Both the position numbers and the translations under genes were made by a program. A stretch of 64,000 bases of DNA, from assembly GCA_037576215.1 (NCBI GenBank), contig JBANDB010000002.1, forward strand, positions 6,572,001-6,636,000. The letters run 5' to 3'. Numbering within the stretch: the stretch's first letter is position 1; each line of letters starts with the position of its first letter. The stretch comes from Armillaria gallica. Its lineage: Eukaryota > Basidiomycota > Agaricomycetes > Agaricales > Physalacriaceae. Under the pieces are notes generated by a model. That model was not told the DNA's origin. It searched no databases and was given only the letters and a program-made list of their open reading frames with translations. This document shows positions 45,003 through 57,604 of this stretch, one piece after another.

Positions 45003-47065
45003 ATGAGCGCCCACATTCCCATTCGTCTACAGTGCCTTCCCCCCTGCGATTGTGCAGAGTTCTACTCTGATGGCTCGAGCCTGCGTGGGCCTATGCAATT
45101 ACAGCACTTGAAATGCGACAGCTGCGGCCACCTGTGGTTCTCCCATCTGGCACTGGACATCCTTGAGACGGACGCACTGTACCCGCACTGCCGCTGAGGG
45201 CTGCTCGAAAGTCGCTGCCAAGGTTTTGTTCCCAACCTGCACGCCATACATCTGCTCACTTCATGAACCTTCGTCAATCCGTTGTGTCATCTAACGTTCC
45301 TCTTCTAGACACTTTTGACGAACTACTGGAATCCTCACATGTCCTACCATGCCAGGTCAGTCACATGTATCTCTCGTCTCTCTAGTCGCCATCACTCACC
45401 TCATTGCTATTGTCAGTGTGTCTCCTCCTGTTCCTTCAGTGTCACCGTTGGTCGCTCCCCCCTTCACTCTTCTATAGTCTGACTGGATTTTTTAGCATCC
45501 TCTCAGTGGCGCCCGCTGTTCTGCCTGCCGCACCTCCGCCTCTAGCACCCACTGACATGGTTCTGCCTTTGCCAACCGCAAGAGCCGTCGCCGAGTGTGC
45601 CGCCGAGTGTGTCGCCGGGCTGCCACCACCTATTCAGGCGATCTGGAGCCTTGCCATCATGGACACTATGGACGCCAACACCCTACGAATGGACGTGGCA
45701 CAATGAACACTACCCCAGCACCAGACTGCCTCCCAAACGGGCCCTCCATCAGCCAACGCCAAAGGTAAATGCAAAGCTTGTCCAGCCAGCATCAATCCCC
45801 AAAAGAGTCGCATCGAACTTGACATCATGATTGTGCCCAATGTTGTAAGCATGTCCTTTTGCGCCCTTGTGGCCATTGCTATCATAGCTGAGTCACTCCT
45901 TTAGGGAGAACCGGACCACGCCAACGATGTGTGGGGTTACCATCAGTTAGCTTTGCATGCAGACCAAACCGGGACCGCCTACAACAAGGTGTTCATTCCT
46001 AACCACCTGGGGCACCGCATTACCCTTACACCAATACTGCCACTGTTGCAGCAAATCGATAGTGAACTTCGTAGAGCAGTCAAAGTGGGTAGGTTGGAGG
46101 TTCCAGGACTTGGCGAGTTCATTGCCAACAAGGAGGACGTAGTTTATAACTCTAGCTATCCGTGGGTTTGGCTGGCTCCCCAGTGAAGGGGCAATACGTA
46201 CTCCTTCCAACCAGCCGGAAGTCTCAGTGGCGCCGTCATCACGCCTTCGGCCTTAGTGAACCTGACCCGGATGTTCCAGCCACTACCCGCCAGCCAGGAG
46301 AACAGATTCTTCCTCATTGTTGGTACATTCACGGTGATGTTTCGTCAAGTGTCTACTGATCTGACTCTGTTAGCTCCTCGTTTCAGTGACATCAAAGGGT
46401 CCATACGGTACTTTGTGGGACCCGACAAAGAAATTGTTGAACAGGACAAACCGCACGCGTGCTTCTGCTATCGTGTATTGCATGCAGCAGGCATGGGATT
46501 CTACCACAAAGCCAGTCGCGGCAAGGATGCACCACCCGCCTGGCCCCAACAGGTTAAGTGCCTACCAGGATGTCCTCAGGTGGAGCCTCTCGACAGTTCT
46601 GACGATGAGATCGGCGGAGCACTACCTAACGCTCCCACCCATCATGCTAGCCCTTGCTTCCCCTCTTGGTCACCACCACCCATCGAGGTCGCGCTCGCAG
46701 TAGGCCCACGTACACCTGCATGGAGACATTCGACTCCTAATGGCCCTGAGCAGATGACTCGACAGCCATCTCCCATGCCTAGGACGCACGATGCCCATCG
46801 CATGATTATCTTCAATTGGCAGAGAGCCTGTCACCTCGCAGTTGATCAGCGCTACACCAATCTTGGCTACAGGATAGCAGGTGACACCGTGGAGGACATC
46901 ACGGAGGTGCTATGGTCTTGGTTCCAGCACACAGTCGAGCCGCCTCCCAGGAGTTTTGATCTTCACCCCTTCCCATCGATTCAACGATTCAGTCTGAGCG
47001 ATGGAGACTTCCATATACTGCAACTCTTTGAACAGCAGGCATATATGCGACTCTATAACACATAA
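45003..47065 (+). pseudogene. unknown zinc-binding element protein X, three in-frame TGA
   Basis: ATG 45003 opens MSAHIPIRLQCLPPCDCAEF, then LQHLKCDSCGHLWFSHLAL: a C-x3-C-x-C...C-x2-C-x2-H...H zinc-ribbon-like module. The open frame is interrupted at TGA 45195, TGA 45704 and TGA 46184. The intron 45845-45904 and both flanking TGAs are in a single phase. Downstream are GYHQLALHADQTGTAYNKVF, then LEVPGLGEFIANKEDVVYNS, and after the third TGA GNTYSFQPAGSLSGAVITPS, LIVGTFTVMFRQ and a long C-terminus ending RLYNT-TAA at 47065. The join between 45197 and 45404 was not resolved. It resembles a recurrent hypothetical family of agaricomycete elements; role unknown. Confidence 0.5.
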
Positions 47066-47110
47066 GCTCCTCTGTCTCCGCAGGCGTTCTGTAACTCACT
47101 CAGTTGATGA

Positions 47111-48526
47111 TTGACAGTAGGGAAGGATCAGATAGAGGAGGTCCGGCTCTCGGTCTGGGACTGGAGCATAGCTGTTTGTTGGCCACTCTGCAGCTCATGG
47201 TTCAGGGTAAACGTTACTGGAAACAATGAGGCGATGGGACGTACACATTCATACTCGGGAGTACCCGCATGCCTATCGACGCTTGCACCCACTATATGAC
47301 TGTCTTGGGCAGATTATTAGCCCTGTCTCTCGTCCAGTTGGGACAAGGTTTTGTGGTGTCCCCGTGGGTGGTGTTAGCCTTGATTGGTGGGTTGGATGCC
47401 TTTGGACAATTAAGTCTCAACCAGATCCGCACGTTCTCCGAATCCAACGTGAACACGGTAGCTTGTTGGTATCAAGTGGGTCGCGAAACTCGCATAGATC
47501 ACCGCTGTGCCCAACGCGCCGCAATCCAAGGACTCTTCGTGGAAGCTCTCTCTGTAGAGGTAAGCCCTTTATCGAATGCATCTAGCGAATTGGACCATTG
47601 AGCGCATGTCTGTAGCTCACGGACTTTGCGGAGCCTTGCAACGAGATATCCCACCATGCTCTGACTGCCCGCCTAAATGCCCATATGCTTCTCAACGATG
47701 ACATCTATTGGCCACACCTCGATCTGGAGGCATTGCGTCGTGGCTTTGACTGGGAATTAGCATGAGAGAGCGCAGGCGCTCCTGCAAACAAACTTATTGA
47801 TGTGAGCCGGCCGTGGCTGATGCATCTGTTCTGTTCCTGCTAAACACTGATCCCCCGTTTTGCTCTCAGATAACGAACCGTTTTGCAACCATACCGTTGC
47901 TGCAGCAATTGTTTCAACCGTTTGTGACAGTCGAGGATGTTATTCCCCACCTAGTCTACCAGTTGAACGGTCGCCGCAGCCTGCCTGTGGATATCTACGA
48001 ACGTTCGCTCGTCCTACTCTTCAAGAGTCACCTGGAGTCCTATCTTCGGGGTGTCGGGCATCCACTCGCAAGCAAGGGGGAGCTAGTGACCACGGAACAA
48101 TGAGAGCGAGAGAAAGACGATCCCTTGGTGCGGGCCTGCCTGTTGCTGGATGCTGCTTGGGCTCTACCCCGACCCCCAGCAGTGCCTATGTGGGAGATTC
48201 GAGTGAGTCTTCACAATACAGTACATGTGTGCTAGGAGGCAGGCTCACCTGGGTTTTGTCCAGTTCGATTGCACCTTTGCTAAACAAAACGATGCAGTAT
48301 GCCTGACCTCCCTCACTCACCCTCCCCTACTAACCCTATGGTCTCTGTACATTCCCAGTGAGGAACGTCAATGCATCTGCATACGTGTTTGGGGTCGGCT
48401 GACATCTACTTCACTCCCGAGCTAGCTGATATGCTCTCTCAAAAAGACTCCGACACGGATCATCCTTCCTACCATTTCTTTCACGCGCAATGTCTGCGTT
48501 CAATCAAACAGTATTCGTCAGCTTGA
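47111..48526 (+). pseudogene. HECT-like protein Y, three in-frame TGA
   Basis: The exons join in one phase through introns 47560-47615, 47802-47869, 48203-48263 and 48297-48359. The protein has LSLVQLGQGFVVSPWVVLAL, then a helical segment ALTARLNAHMLLNDDIYWPH, then SHLESYLRGVGHP, LVRACLLLDAAWALP and SMHLHTCLGSADIYF. This order resembles the HECT-like proteins that agaricomycetes carry in large numbers (L.....YLxGxGHP, then a late HxHTC motif with the Cys at the HECT catalytic position). TGA codons at 47763, 48101 and 48360 interrupt it. The start is not certain. HECT enzymes transfer ubiquitin through a thioester on the Cys; the assignment here is tentative. Confidence 0.4.
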
Positions 48527-48883
48527 ACGTGCCAGTGGAGGCCGCGTCAGTCTGCTTACCTACATAGTAGCTTAAAGCAATCGTAGTTGGGGACCGAATA
48601 AAACGATTAGATGGGAGATTTATTAAGATTGATCACATGTCCCACGATGGAACACTGCAGTATGTGGAGTGACTTCTCAGGAACCAGAAACAGGAACGGG
48701 GGCACTACTGACACACCCCAAATGTGAACTCATATACACCTAATCTAGGGGGCACACCAGCCGGCACGACTTTGTGGCGGATATTTTGCACAGACATTTC
48801 TGAGGATTTGCAATGCCTTTGTGGGCCACATATATTAAAAGCTTGACAGCAACCAAACTCTCCTCCTGTTGCAACTGCCCACC

Positions 48884-50742
48884 ATGGCCAAATGACGCTC
48901 CACCAATGCAGCACGCTCTACCCTGCCTAAGCGCACGAGAAAGAAAAAGGAGCCGCTCCCATCAGCTCCTGAGGCGCCTCCAGGACCCCGTCATAGTCAA
49001 CGCACCATTAGGCCACCCCGGCTGGCCGACGAGACGGTGAGTTATGCAGAGACGCTCCATGACCTGAGCACGTCGGGTGCGACCCCGTCGGGCATCGAGG
49101 CCACAACTGAGGATGGCGGTACCACAGCTGCAGATGGTGGGGTATTGATTACACATCGAGCGTTCTGATCTGACTAGTTCTCGCAGGTCCAACTCCCATC
49201 GAGATTGCAAGTGATACTGAGGATGAACAATCTCCCGAGTTCACTGGAGAGGTACCACATCACTGTAAGCGCTAGACTGATGAAACCATGGGGGTGTGTT
49301 CGGCTGACACTCGCTTGTAGTGAGAAACTGGAGTATTACTGAAACGACGGGTGTGGCGCAGCTCTGCGACCTTGTGCAAGCTACCCTGCATCTGCTCGTG
49401 GATCGTCGAGTGCATACTCCCTCTCCCCCTTCCTCAGTTGCCACTGATGAAGAGGATCGGATGGACACACATGAAGGGTATAGTTTTGACCACAACGCGG
49501 ACAATGCGGTGCTACACTGGCTCCTGGATGGTTTCACAGCCTCCCGTTCCTCATCCCCAGCAGCTCTTGATTCCCGCCTAGCACACCTCAAAACACCTGG
49601 CGAAGCCCTGGTTTTTGTCCTCTTCTACGTAACCCATTCGAAGCGCTATGTCCTCACAGAATGCTTCACTCCCTCACAGGCCAGTCCCGAATATGCAGAG
49701 GTTCTCTCTTATATGAGGCGACCTGACGCCACTTTGGGTGGCTGGCTCAATGATGCTGTGGTCGACAACCCAGTTGAATACTGTGTGGGTACTTGTCATC
49801 GAGTCTTCAGGGTGCACCAAAATTTCATGAGCAGCATGTTTTTCATGCAACTCGGCCCAGTGGAGAATCCTGCCTGCGGTATGATGAGTCACCTTCCCGG
49901 ATTCGCTACCCCACCTGCCATGCTGACAGAGATCGGTGCAGAGGCACTGTGAACGATGTATGCCATGTATATCTATCCTCAGGTCAGTTCAGTCCAGGTT
50001 GAATCAGGTTGGGTAATGTCACTTACATTCATCTCTTCAGATGTTGACCCCTGATTTGTTGGAGCTTCCTCTATCGCAAGAGTCCCACGTCAACTCAGAA
50101 ATCTTGTGCAGATCCGATGTGATGATGGCTAAGCCACAGAAGACGCACATTCAGCACCACTCGGCACAAGCATTCGGGCCTGGCCCAGCCCAGGCATCGT
50201 CATCGTCGTCCGCACAGGCGGTACCAGAGGACCCCAAGTTCATCAACTGGTTGGATGAACTGCTGACCGATCATTTTGCTGCTGACATCCAGGATCATAG
50301 GGTATGCAAGGAAAGCGGAGAGTATGGCACCGCTTACATGGCCTTCCTCAATGATCGTTTGCTCCATATCGTCTACAAAGCTCTCTACCCTACTGGGAAC
50401 CAGATGATTGAGTTCACATTCCAGAAGAAATCGTACTGGATCCACCGCCATAATATAGGTTGCACGCTCATTGGCTCATCCAATACTGCCAACAATCACA
50501 TGTCCCATATCAGCAATGCCCACCGCACCCTCCATTCCTTGTGTGCCGCCGCAGAGGATAAACTTACCCCCCAGGACAAAACCTTCAAGCGACACCTCGA
50601 GGCTCTCCTAGGGGATACCGTCTTGGGTCCTCATTCGACATACCGCGATACCTCATCGGCGGAGTACAATGCTGTCACCATGCTCTTGGTGCACATGAAT
50701 GACACTGGGAAGGAAATACGAAAGAGGCTGGGTGAAGTGTGA
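48884..50742 (+). pseudogene. unknown element protein Z, two in-frame TGA
   Basis: ATG 48884 is followed by TGA at 48893 (MAK, stop, RSTNAARSTLPKRTRKKKEP), a basic nuclear-localisation-like N-terminus. Introns 49137-49186 and 49265-49320 join in phase to PTPIEIASDTEDEQSPEF, a hydrophobic-acidic SUMO-interaction-like motif, then to a globular region (LCDLVQATLHLLVDRRVH, RMDTHEGYSFDHNADNAV). A second TGA at 49950 would be followed by TMYAMYIYPQ, intron 49983-50040 and the intact frame 50041-50742 (QKKSYWIHRHNIGCTLIGSS, ending KEIRKRLGEV). The last part could instead be its own gene from ATG 50122. Family unknown. Confidence 0.45.
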
Positions 50743-51412
50743 GGCTCGGTCGACCAGAGGTAACAAGTAAACGAACCGACCTTGCTGTTCTTGGGGGAGA
50801 GGAGCGCAGGAATGGGACGGCGAAGTCCAGGTTAAGTAAGGCATTTGGCCCAGGCCCCATTGCAATGAAAAGTCCGGTTTTCTTCTTGTGTGTGAGCGTC
50901 AGGTGTCGCAATTATCTTCTGCAAACAACAGTGAGTACACTAAATGTGAGCCACTGGGTCACGACGATGTTGAAGTTGAGCGTAGTCACATGTGCATGTA
51001 TGATTGAAGACGTCGCTCAGCTACGACAATGTCGTTGAGCCAAGGGAGGGTGACAGGACTGTTGCCATCCTGTATGACAGTTGGAGAATAGCCATGGTGA
51101 CAATTTGATTCAATGAATCATGGTGACCCTTGATGCTCGTGTGCTGGCAGCACCACGTGACCACTGCTGACTCATCAGATCGCACAGCAACCCCCTCCTC
51201 AGCGCTGTTCTGCCTGGTTCCCCCCCAGCCTTGGGCACCGCAATACAGTACTGTCTTGCAAGGTTCTCGTTCGACATCGTCGGCAAGGATGGCCCGGTTA
51301 TGACAGTGTCACACTCGTTCAGCCTAGCGGACTCTGGATTGCCCTCCTATCTGTCGGGCTCCCTTACTTATATTCCACCGCCACTGGACGTGGACCTCCC
51401 CCCTCTTCCATC

Positions 51413-53271
51413 ATGTTGAACGACCCCCTCAGCCACCTGCGACAGGGTTATATAGACCTCCATCGACGGACCACTGTGACTGTACGTACTCAAAGCGGTC
51501 AACGGGAAGAACTGGACCGAGCCAGAAACGATGTCCTCCACTTCATGGACGATGCTGCCATGGTACGTCGTCCTTCCTGTGAGCTGGAAGTCAGCTGATG
51601 CCAAGGATCCTATCCTATGTCAGCACCAAGCGCAATTTCCTGTGGCTGAGTATGCGACCTTGCAAGAGAACATCCACTACATGGTGGAGGCCCTCGATGC
51701 AGCCGTTCACCAGTGTAACGACCCACCAGACTCCGGACCTGTTCTCACCGCAGGTAGGCGTGTACACACGAGAAAGTGGGGTCGACCACGTATCGAGATC
51801 GAGCCGAACTATCTGTTGCAGAGCTTCAGGGAGTCCAGTGACAGCGCCTATTGAGAGGTCTCCGCAGCGGCCAACTGCAGTGGACGCAGTGTTCGGCGAC
51901 GACGTCAAGACTATGGCATCTCCCACAGGGCGATCCTGTTTATACAGATGAGGCGCCAGCCAGAGAGGATGGTGAGCTTCACCGACACTTCCATGGTAGG
52001 GGCAGACCACCAACATCTACACTTACCGATGAACAACTGGATGCGCTCCTCAGCCAATGTCTGCAAGACTTCCCCAAGTTCAGACGACAAAAAATCGCAG
52101 GGTATTTATGCGATCGAGGGCACCATGTTCCTGACCATTGCCTCAGAGAGTCCTACATTCATGTGCATGGTGCCCCAGCCATCTTTGGTGATCGCAACAT
52201 TCATAGGAAACGCTATCATGTCGCCGGTGCTAATTCTTTATGGCACCACGATGGTCAACACGGTGAGTCTGGTTCCATGGCGACGAGGGTTACAATGACT
52301 GACCTGCCTTGGGTGGTAGGTCTGATCAGATACAAGATTGTCATCCACGCCTTTGTTGATGGGAAATCACACCTAGTCACCAGGATCCAGGCCAGCAACA
52401 ACAACCGTGGTACCACGGTCTTGTTACTGTTTCATCGCTGCCGCTCCAAACATGGAACTCCCAGTTGCCTGCGTGGAGATCACGGTACAGAGAATCTACG
52501 CGTCGCTGAATGGATGTTGGAGAATCGAGGGCCTGGCCGCGGCTCATACATCTTCGGCCGGTAAGTACATGGCATGCTTTCACGCTGTCTTTATTAACAT
52601 TCACACGGCTCAGTTGCAGGAGCGTTCACAACACTTGGATTGAGCGACTCTGGTACAATGTCACGCACGATTTTGGCATGAAGTGGAAGGATTTTTTCCT
52701 CGAGCTGGAAGTACATTACGGTCTTGATCCGTCCAAACATCACCACATTTGGCTGGTTCACTATCTCTGGTTGGACGCGATCAACAGGGATGCGCAGGAT
52801 TGGATGGGGATGTGGAACAGCCATCGAATGACATTGCCCTGTTCTTCGCCCCGGACTCCTAGAGAAATGTTTCGCAGCAGCATGATCGCAGATGGGCCAC
52901 GAGGACTTGCAGATCTCTTTGCGCGGCCGGTGGATGATGAGGTGGAGGACATCAAAGAGTTTGGTATTGACTGGGACGTGATCGACGATGCCACATACAT
53001 GGACCATCTCCGGCAGCACAATCCGGATGAGTGGGATGCAACCAATCCATTTTCGGCGGTGCCCCCCAAGATGGCGCACGTACCAGTAGATCCGCCTGAA
53101 TGTCCTTTCAACCGGGAGAGTATGGATATTCTGGCCACCGCTTTGGCCGAACGAGTGGACCTTACATCGAGACAGATGGATGTGCATCACCTGGTATGGT
53201 TGGAGGCCATGAATTTGTGCAATTACTTGTTGAGGACTCAAAATGCAGGCTCGGACACCGCTATCTTCTGA
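51413..53271 (+). pseudogene. DDE integrase of a eukaryotic mobile element (rve-like core), degenerate
   Basis: Exons are 51413-51562, 51624-52262, 52320-52560 and 52620-53271. The N-terminal helices and GRPRIEIEPNYLLQSF are followed by a helix-turn-helix (NCSGRSVRRRRQDYGI), a second small domain (TLTDEQLDALLSQCL, GYLCDRGHHVP) and the integrase core. The core shows DDE residues in NSLWHHDGQH, LRGDHGTEN and NTWIERLWYNV, with GKSHLVTRIQASNNNRGTT between. This is the integrase-core family seen in many agaricomycete and animal genomes. A TGA at 51852-51854 lies just before the HTH, and a 1-nt shift near 51920-51940 separates the HTH frame from the core frame. From about 51945 the frame is open to TGA 53269. 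The core alone looks catalytically complete. Confidence 0.75.
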
Positions 53272-53956
53272 TGTCACTGTGTATAGAGTTTATAGTGATG
53301 GTTATACAGGACTGGCCCCATTGAAATGTAAAACAATAGAGAGAACAATGTCTCACGAGAGGGCAGCAGTCGGTTGTATTGTCATTTAGCGGCGTAAACA
53401 GAAGTCGCGACCAGGCGTCGGCGCCATATACAGCAAAAATTAGGTACAATACACCATATGACCTATGACCTACTACCTTCCCTACATATGCACCCCGAAC
53501 ATCCAAAGAATGAATAGTTTTCTCCATGTCTTTGTGGGTTCTACACCACTATTCACACCTGCCCTTGAAAAACCAACAAAACTGTCTGACGAGCCGCTGG
53601 GGGCTTGTGCTGTTGATCCCCAGCCTGATGTTCTCGAATAGAGACAGAATGGTCCCATCAGTGAGAAGCTTGATGCACCAAAATAGTGTATTCTATCTAG
53701 TGCCACTGGGCTTCCATCATGGTTGCCCGGTGGAATGTTCATGTCCAGCCAATGACATTGTAGTGCCAGTGGAAAATGTCAAACATGCTTAGTCCTTCAA
53801 TCCTCAAAACCCTCCACACTTGCACCCTACCTACCAACAATCAACTCGTACACTGTCCCCCCTGGTATTCATGCCGTCTATTCAACTGAGACATTGCGGT
53901 AGAACGTTTCAATTCACCCACCAACGCTTACCCCACAAGAAGGAATGTCCCATACC
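53272..53956. other. intergenic between integrase and RING gene
   Basis: No gene is supported. Short frames on both strands lack motifs. Confidence 0.4.
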
Positions 53957-54784
53957 ATGTCTGAGCTGGACCTATTGCGGATCCGAGCGGGTGAGTTATT
54001 AGAGGTGAGTACAAGGAGAAGTCAAGACGAACTGGAAGGACAGACCTGATATTGACTTTCATCCCCAGGAAGTCGACAACCTGAAGGACGAGCTCAAGAA
54101 GGCGAAAGAACAGGCAGAAGCGGGTCAAAATGAGGCGGAGTGGTGGCGAGTAAAGCACTACCAGGTCAGGCAGACCAGCCTAGTCTTAGTAAAGTCCATC
54201 TGACAGTCGGCCAATCACCAGGAACAATATAGTATGTGCCAGCAAGTACGTGATCTTGAAGATGAGATCAACGCCTTGAAGGAGGAGAACATTCAAGCTA
54301 GCTGCCACTCGCGAGAAGGCGTAGCTGAGCATCAGGAGAAGCGCCAGGTGAGTACATTGCAAGTGACATGTCTCCTGGCTGTACTAACCTAACCACCCCT
54401 CCATTTCGCGACAGAGACGAGACCAAATTTTTGATGCTATACAATGCTTCATGTGTGAGACGCCGGCCACAGAGGCGTGCATGTGAGTGGCTTTGCACTA
54501 CTGAGGGGATGAGCTGACCCGACCACAGTTTGGAGTGCAGCCATAGTTTCCACGTCGAATGTTTGATCCGCTGGTTCGAGGTGGCAGACCGTAGTAATGG
54601 TAGGGGGATGCCAGCACTTTGTCCGTCGTGCAGAAAGCCTGTACTCCATCGCCCCATCCGCAACTGGGTGCTTGAGGATATCAGCAGGTTTCTGCCTGAT
54701 GCAGAAGCGCTCACAGACAGACACGACATGTACTGGGACACGCGATTTCCGACCCCAGAGCTAGGAACAGAGAGTCAGGTGTGA
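53957..54784 (+). CDS. coiled-coil RING protein, copy 1
   Basis: ATG 53957 (MSELDLLRIRAGELLE) and five exons join in phase. Introns begin GTGAGTACAA at 54005, GTCAGGCAG near 54165, GTGAGTACAT near 54347 and GTGAGTGG near 54483. A coiled coil (EEVDNLKDELKKAKEQAEAG, LEDEINALKEEN) precedes a C-terminal RING: CFMC, CSHSFHVEC and CPSC, i.e. C-x2-C...C-x-H-x3-C...C-x2-C with His and Cys ligands in place. The tail reads RNWVLEDISRFLPDAE. It would act as a RING E3 ubiquitin ligase with a helical partner-binding region. No stop or frameshift interrupts it, unlike its neighbours; about 190 aa. Confidence 0.75.
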
Positions 54785-55169
54785 TAATCGATCACACACG
54801 GGTAAAAGTGAAGGGCCTGGTGGAGTCACATCCAGTTGAGAGCAATAGTCATCTGGTACAGAACTGTTATGTCGTATCTATGCCTGTTGCAATGAGATAG
54901 AATCTGACAAATTTCTTACCATTTCTTCCTGAGTGCCTCCAGTCCGAGGATCCGAAGTGAAATTTCAGATGCTGCCTGGCTGACCAATGCCGTGGCTGTG
55001 GCAGTGCAGCTGCTGCCACGTCTCAGGGATCAGCCCGTTCTCATAGCTCACCACTGTCTTCCACTCATCATCACTCTTGTCGGGATTTGACAGCCCAGTC
55101 GTTTCCTTCTCTCAGACGTGACATTGTCAGCTGAGACAGACTCGGTGTATCTACCTCTGACCAGTGGAG

Positions 55170-57367
55170 ATGGAAGCTACTCTACAAGACATACTCAAGA
55201 ACCCAGACTTGTTGACACATCGTTGAGCTCCCAACGAAGGTGCATGGGGCGGAGCGGAGGCCTCGTCATTTCCTACGTCTCTGATGTGCACCGTAGTGTT
55301 ACACGCCTGGGACAGACTATGTGGAGCTGTGTCGACCGAACTGGAAGATCTGTTAATCATGTTGCCCAACGCTTCAGTCATATACGCGCCGCCCCTGGGG
55401 GTCAACCGGGAGATGGCGATGTATCGGAACTACTGTTATGCGGATGACAATCTGTGCTGTTGGCCCCGACCCTACATGAATACATGACCTTATCTCGCAT
55501 GCATTACGACCCAACCTGCACATGGCAGCGACGCCTACCGACCTCTTTATGGATTACCAAGCTGTGTCCACTTTGAAGAGCTGGATGGTTCATCTCTCAT
55601 CCTCGGGCCAGGACTATGGGACAAGCAAGAATTGGAAAAACTCAAGACATGCTGCCAGCTTCTCTTGGATGTGGCCAGGGGACCTGACCTTCCTGTCACT
55701 CCCTTCCTGAATGAAAAGCGCCACCTGCTGCCCATGTTTCTTGAGCGGCTGGAAGCTCTCCCCCTGACTTTCGAGCGTCTACGTCTGTGTGTGGCGGAAA
55801 CACAGAGACTGGCACTAGAGTTAAGGGCGTATCTGGATTATTACCTACTCTATTGTCCATGCATAGACTCTCCCAATGCAGTCCTCCCCTCGGCGCCGAA
55901 ATTCGACCTCGCCAGCGCGTTTACCACCAGTACCACAGTCGCGCAAGAGCTATTCAAGGCGGGAATTCCTGTGTGGCTCCTCCGCTCCCTCTCTGTGCTC
56001 CCCACGACTCAGATCGATCGTGCGGTGAAAGTGATGCCTTGTACAGAGTGTGTAGACCTAGAGCCTTGCCCTCTGCACCTGCGAGAGGTATATGTCGGTG
56101 CAGCTACCGACGAGAAAAAATACCAAGCTTTTGAAAGATTCACACGATCACATTTTACCATGCCCAATCCATTCTTATGGATGCCCGGAGTATGTCAGCA
56201 ACATCCTGTTCTACCAACACCACCACAAGAGACAGCGCATCGATATCAGCCTTGTGAGTAGGACCCAGATTTCATCAAAAATACGTGCATACTCATACCT
56301 CCTTCTCAGATGCAGTCCCTAGTTGTGGACGGCACGGCCAGCATGCATCGAAAGCGCGCACATTACCAACGAGCTTTGACATTGCAGAACATGCATACCT
56401 GCCCCCCATAATTCCCTCCTGGAAAGCAGGTTTGTTAGCAGTCAACGCCGACCCTTTGCGCACCGATGTAGCCGCGTCTGGGTACGCATTCCCCAAGCCC
56501 GAACTGTTTGTAAGTGTCCAAACCCCGGAGAAGCAGAAAATCGTACTGCTGGCATGGCTTCAATTATGAGTGGGACTGATCGTGCTGCTGGCACCTCCTT
56601 TTAACCCGCCAGTCCTTCCGCATCAGACGTGGCGAACGCTCCTTCAATTTGACTGGCTGCAAAACCCTGCCAATCACGACCCTGCCTCGAGCCAGGTTAA
56701 CGACAGAGAGGCGAAAAGATGGGAGTGAGCATCCATCTTTTTAGCAGGCTGCCAAGGAGAGTTGACTCTCAGACAGGACCAGCCTGCGAAAGCAAAGTGG
56801 CGAGACATCGACGTGGACCGCCTGTCGCAAGATGACATCCAAGCGATCTTGTGGGAACTGAGCGAGCTCAACTTTTGCCTGGAATTACTAGCCTTGGACG
56901 CACGCATGTGTGGGATAGCTTTGGACAAAGAAGCTCAGTGAACTGCACACAGTCGTCACCTGGGCCTGTGCTTCCCCACTCATAAACTGGATCTGTGTTG
57001 GATCGTAGACCCGGGAAGTGCGAATCATGGCCTTGGCGATCCCATCTGGGTGAATCGCGCACCATACGTGTGTGCGCTTCGATGTGTAATGGCATCGTGG
57101 GTCCATCCTCCTCCAGAGATCACCCACGAACGCGAGATGTATGACCCTGAGCAGCTAGAGTGCCTGGAGTTGGCGATTATGAGGTATTATTGTGACATGT
57201 TCTTCCTGAAATTCGGTCGGGTGCCTATCGTACCTCACCACCTCGAGCACCCCTTGAAGACGGGGTGGGAACCTCAGCCACGAGACACCATGTTAGGGAA
57301 ACACTCAGGGGTGTATGCAGATGTCACGGCATGGGAGGATCCGGCAGAGCTCGCTGGAGATGTCTAA
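55170..57367 (+). pseudogene. unknown element protein W, five in-frame TGA
   Basis: The frame runs from ATG 55170 (MEATLQDILKNPDLLTHR) through intron 56254-56309 to TAA 57365. It is interrupted only by TGA codons at 55224, 55485, 56567, 56726 and 56939; there is no TAA or TAG. The protein would be about 710 aa. Conserved-looking parts are YRNYCYADDNLCCWPRPYMN, QELFKAGIPVWLLRSLSVLP, EKKYQAFERFTRSHFTMPNP, DDIQAILWELSELNFCLELL and WEPQPRDTMLGKHSGVYADV. The FxAGIPVWL(I/L)R and EKYxAF patterns are typical of a family frequently found beside integrase genes in agaricomycetes; its function is unknown. Each TGA fits an ancestral CGA (Arg). Confidence 0.6.
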
Positions 57368-57604
57368 GAAACATCCGCTCGTAGTCAGTCAATGGCAGTT
57401 GAATGCCCGGCCTTCTCGCCGTTATGTTAACATATTGTCATGTAATCTTGTTCCTTTCGCGAATTGATATCTAATGGATTGGAGATCCGGTGTGATTCCA
57501 AGCTATGCGGTAACAGGAAACCGTACGCAACAATATATTTTGTGTCCTTGACATTGGAGCACCGGGATCCTACTTCACGTGGACCAGCGGAATCAACCAA
57601 AAGG

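Noticed and set aside
51597..51951. Alternative splice of the integrase around GTATCG...GACAG near 51790-51845 to avoid the TGA
   Set aside because: It leads into a frame unrelated to the HTH/core and removes GRPRIEIEPNYL, which looks like conserved coding.
45003..57367. Genuine UGA recoding (Trp or Sec) as the explanation of the TGA stops
   Set aside because: The adjacent intact genes end in TGA, no SECIS-like context was evident, and the R1/R2 comparison shows CGA to TGA. It is kept only as a testable alternative.
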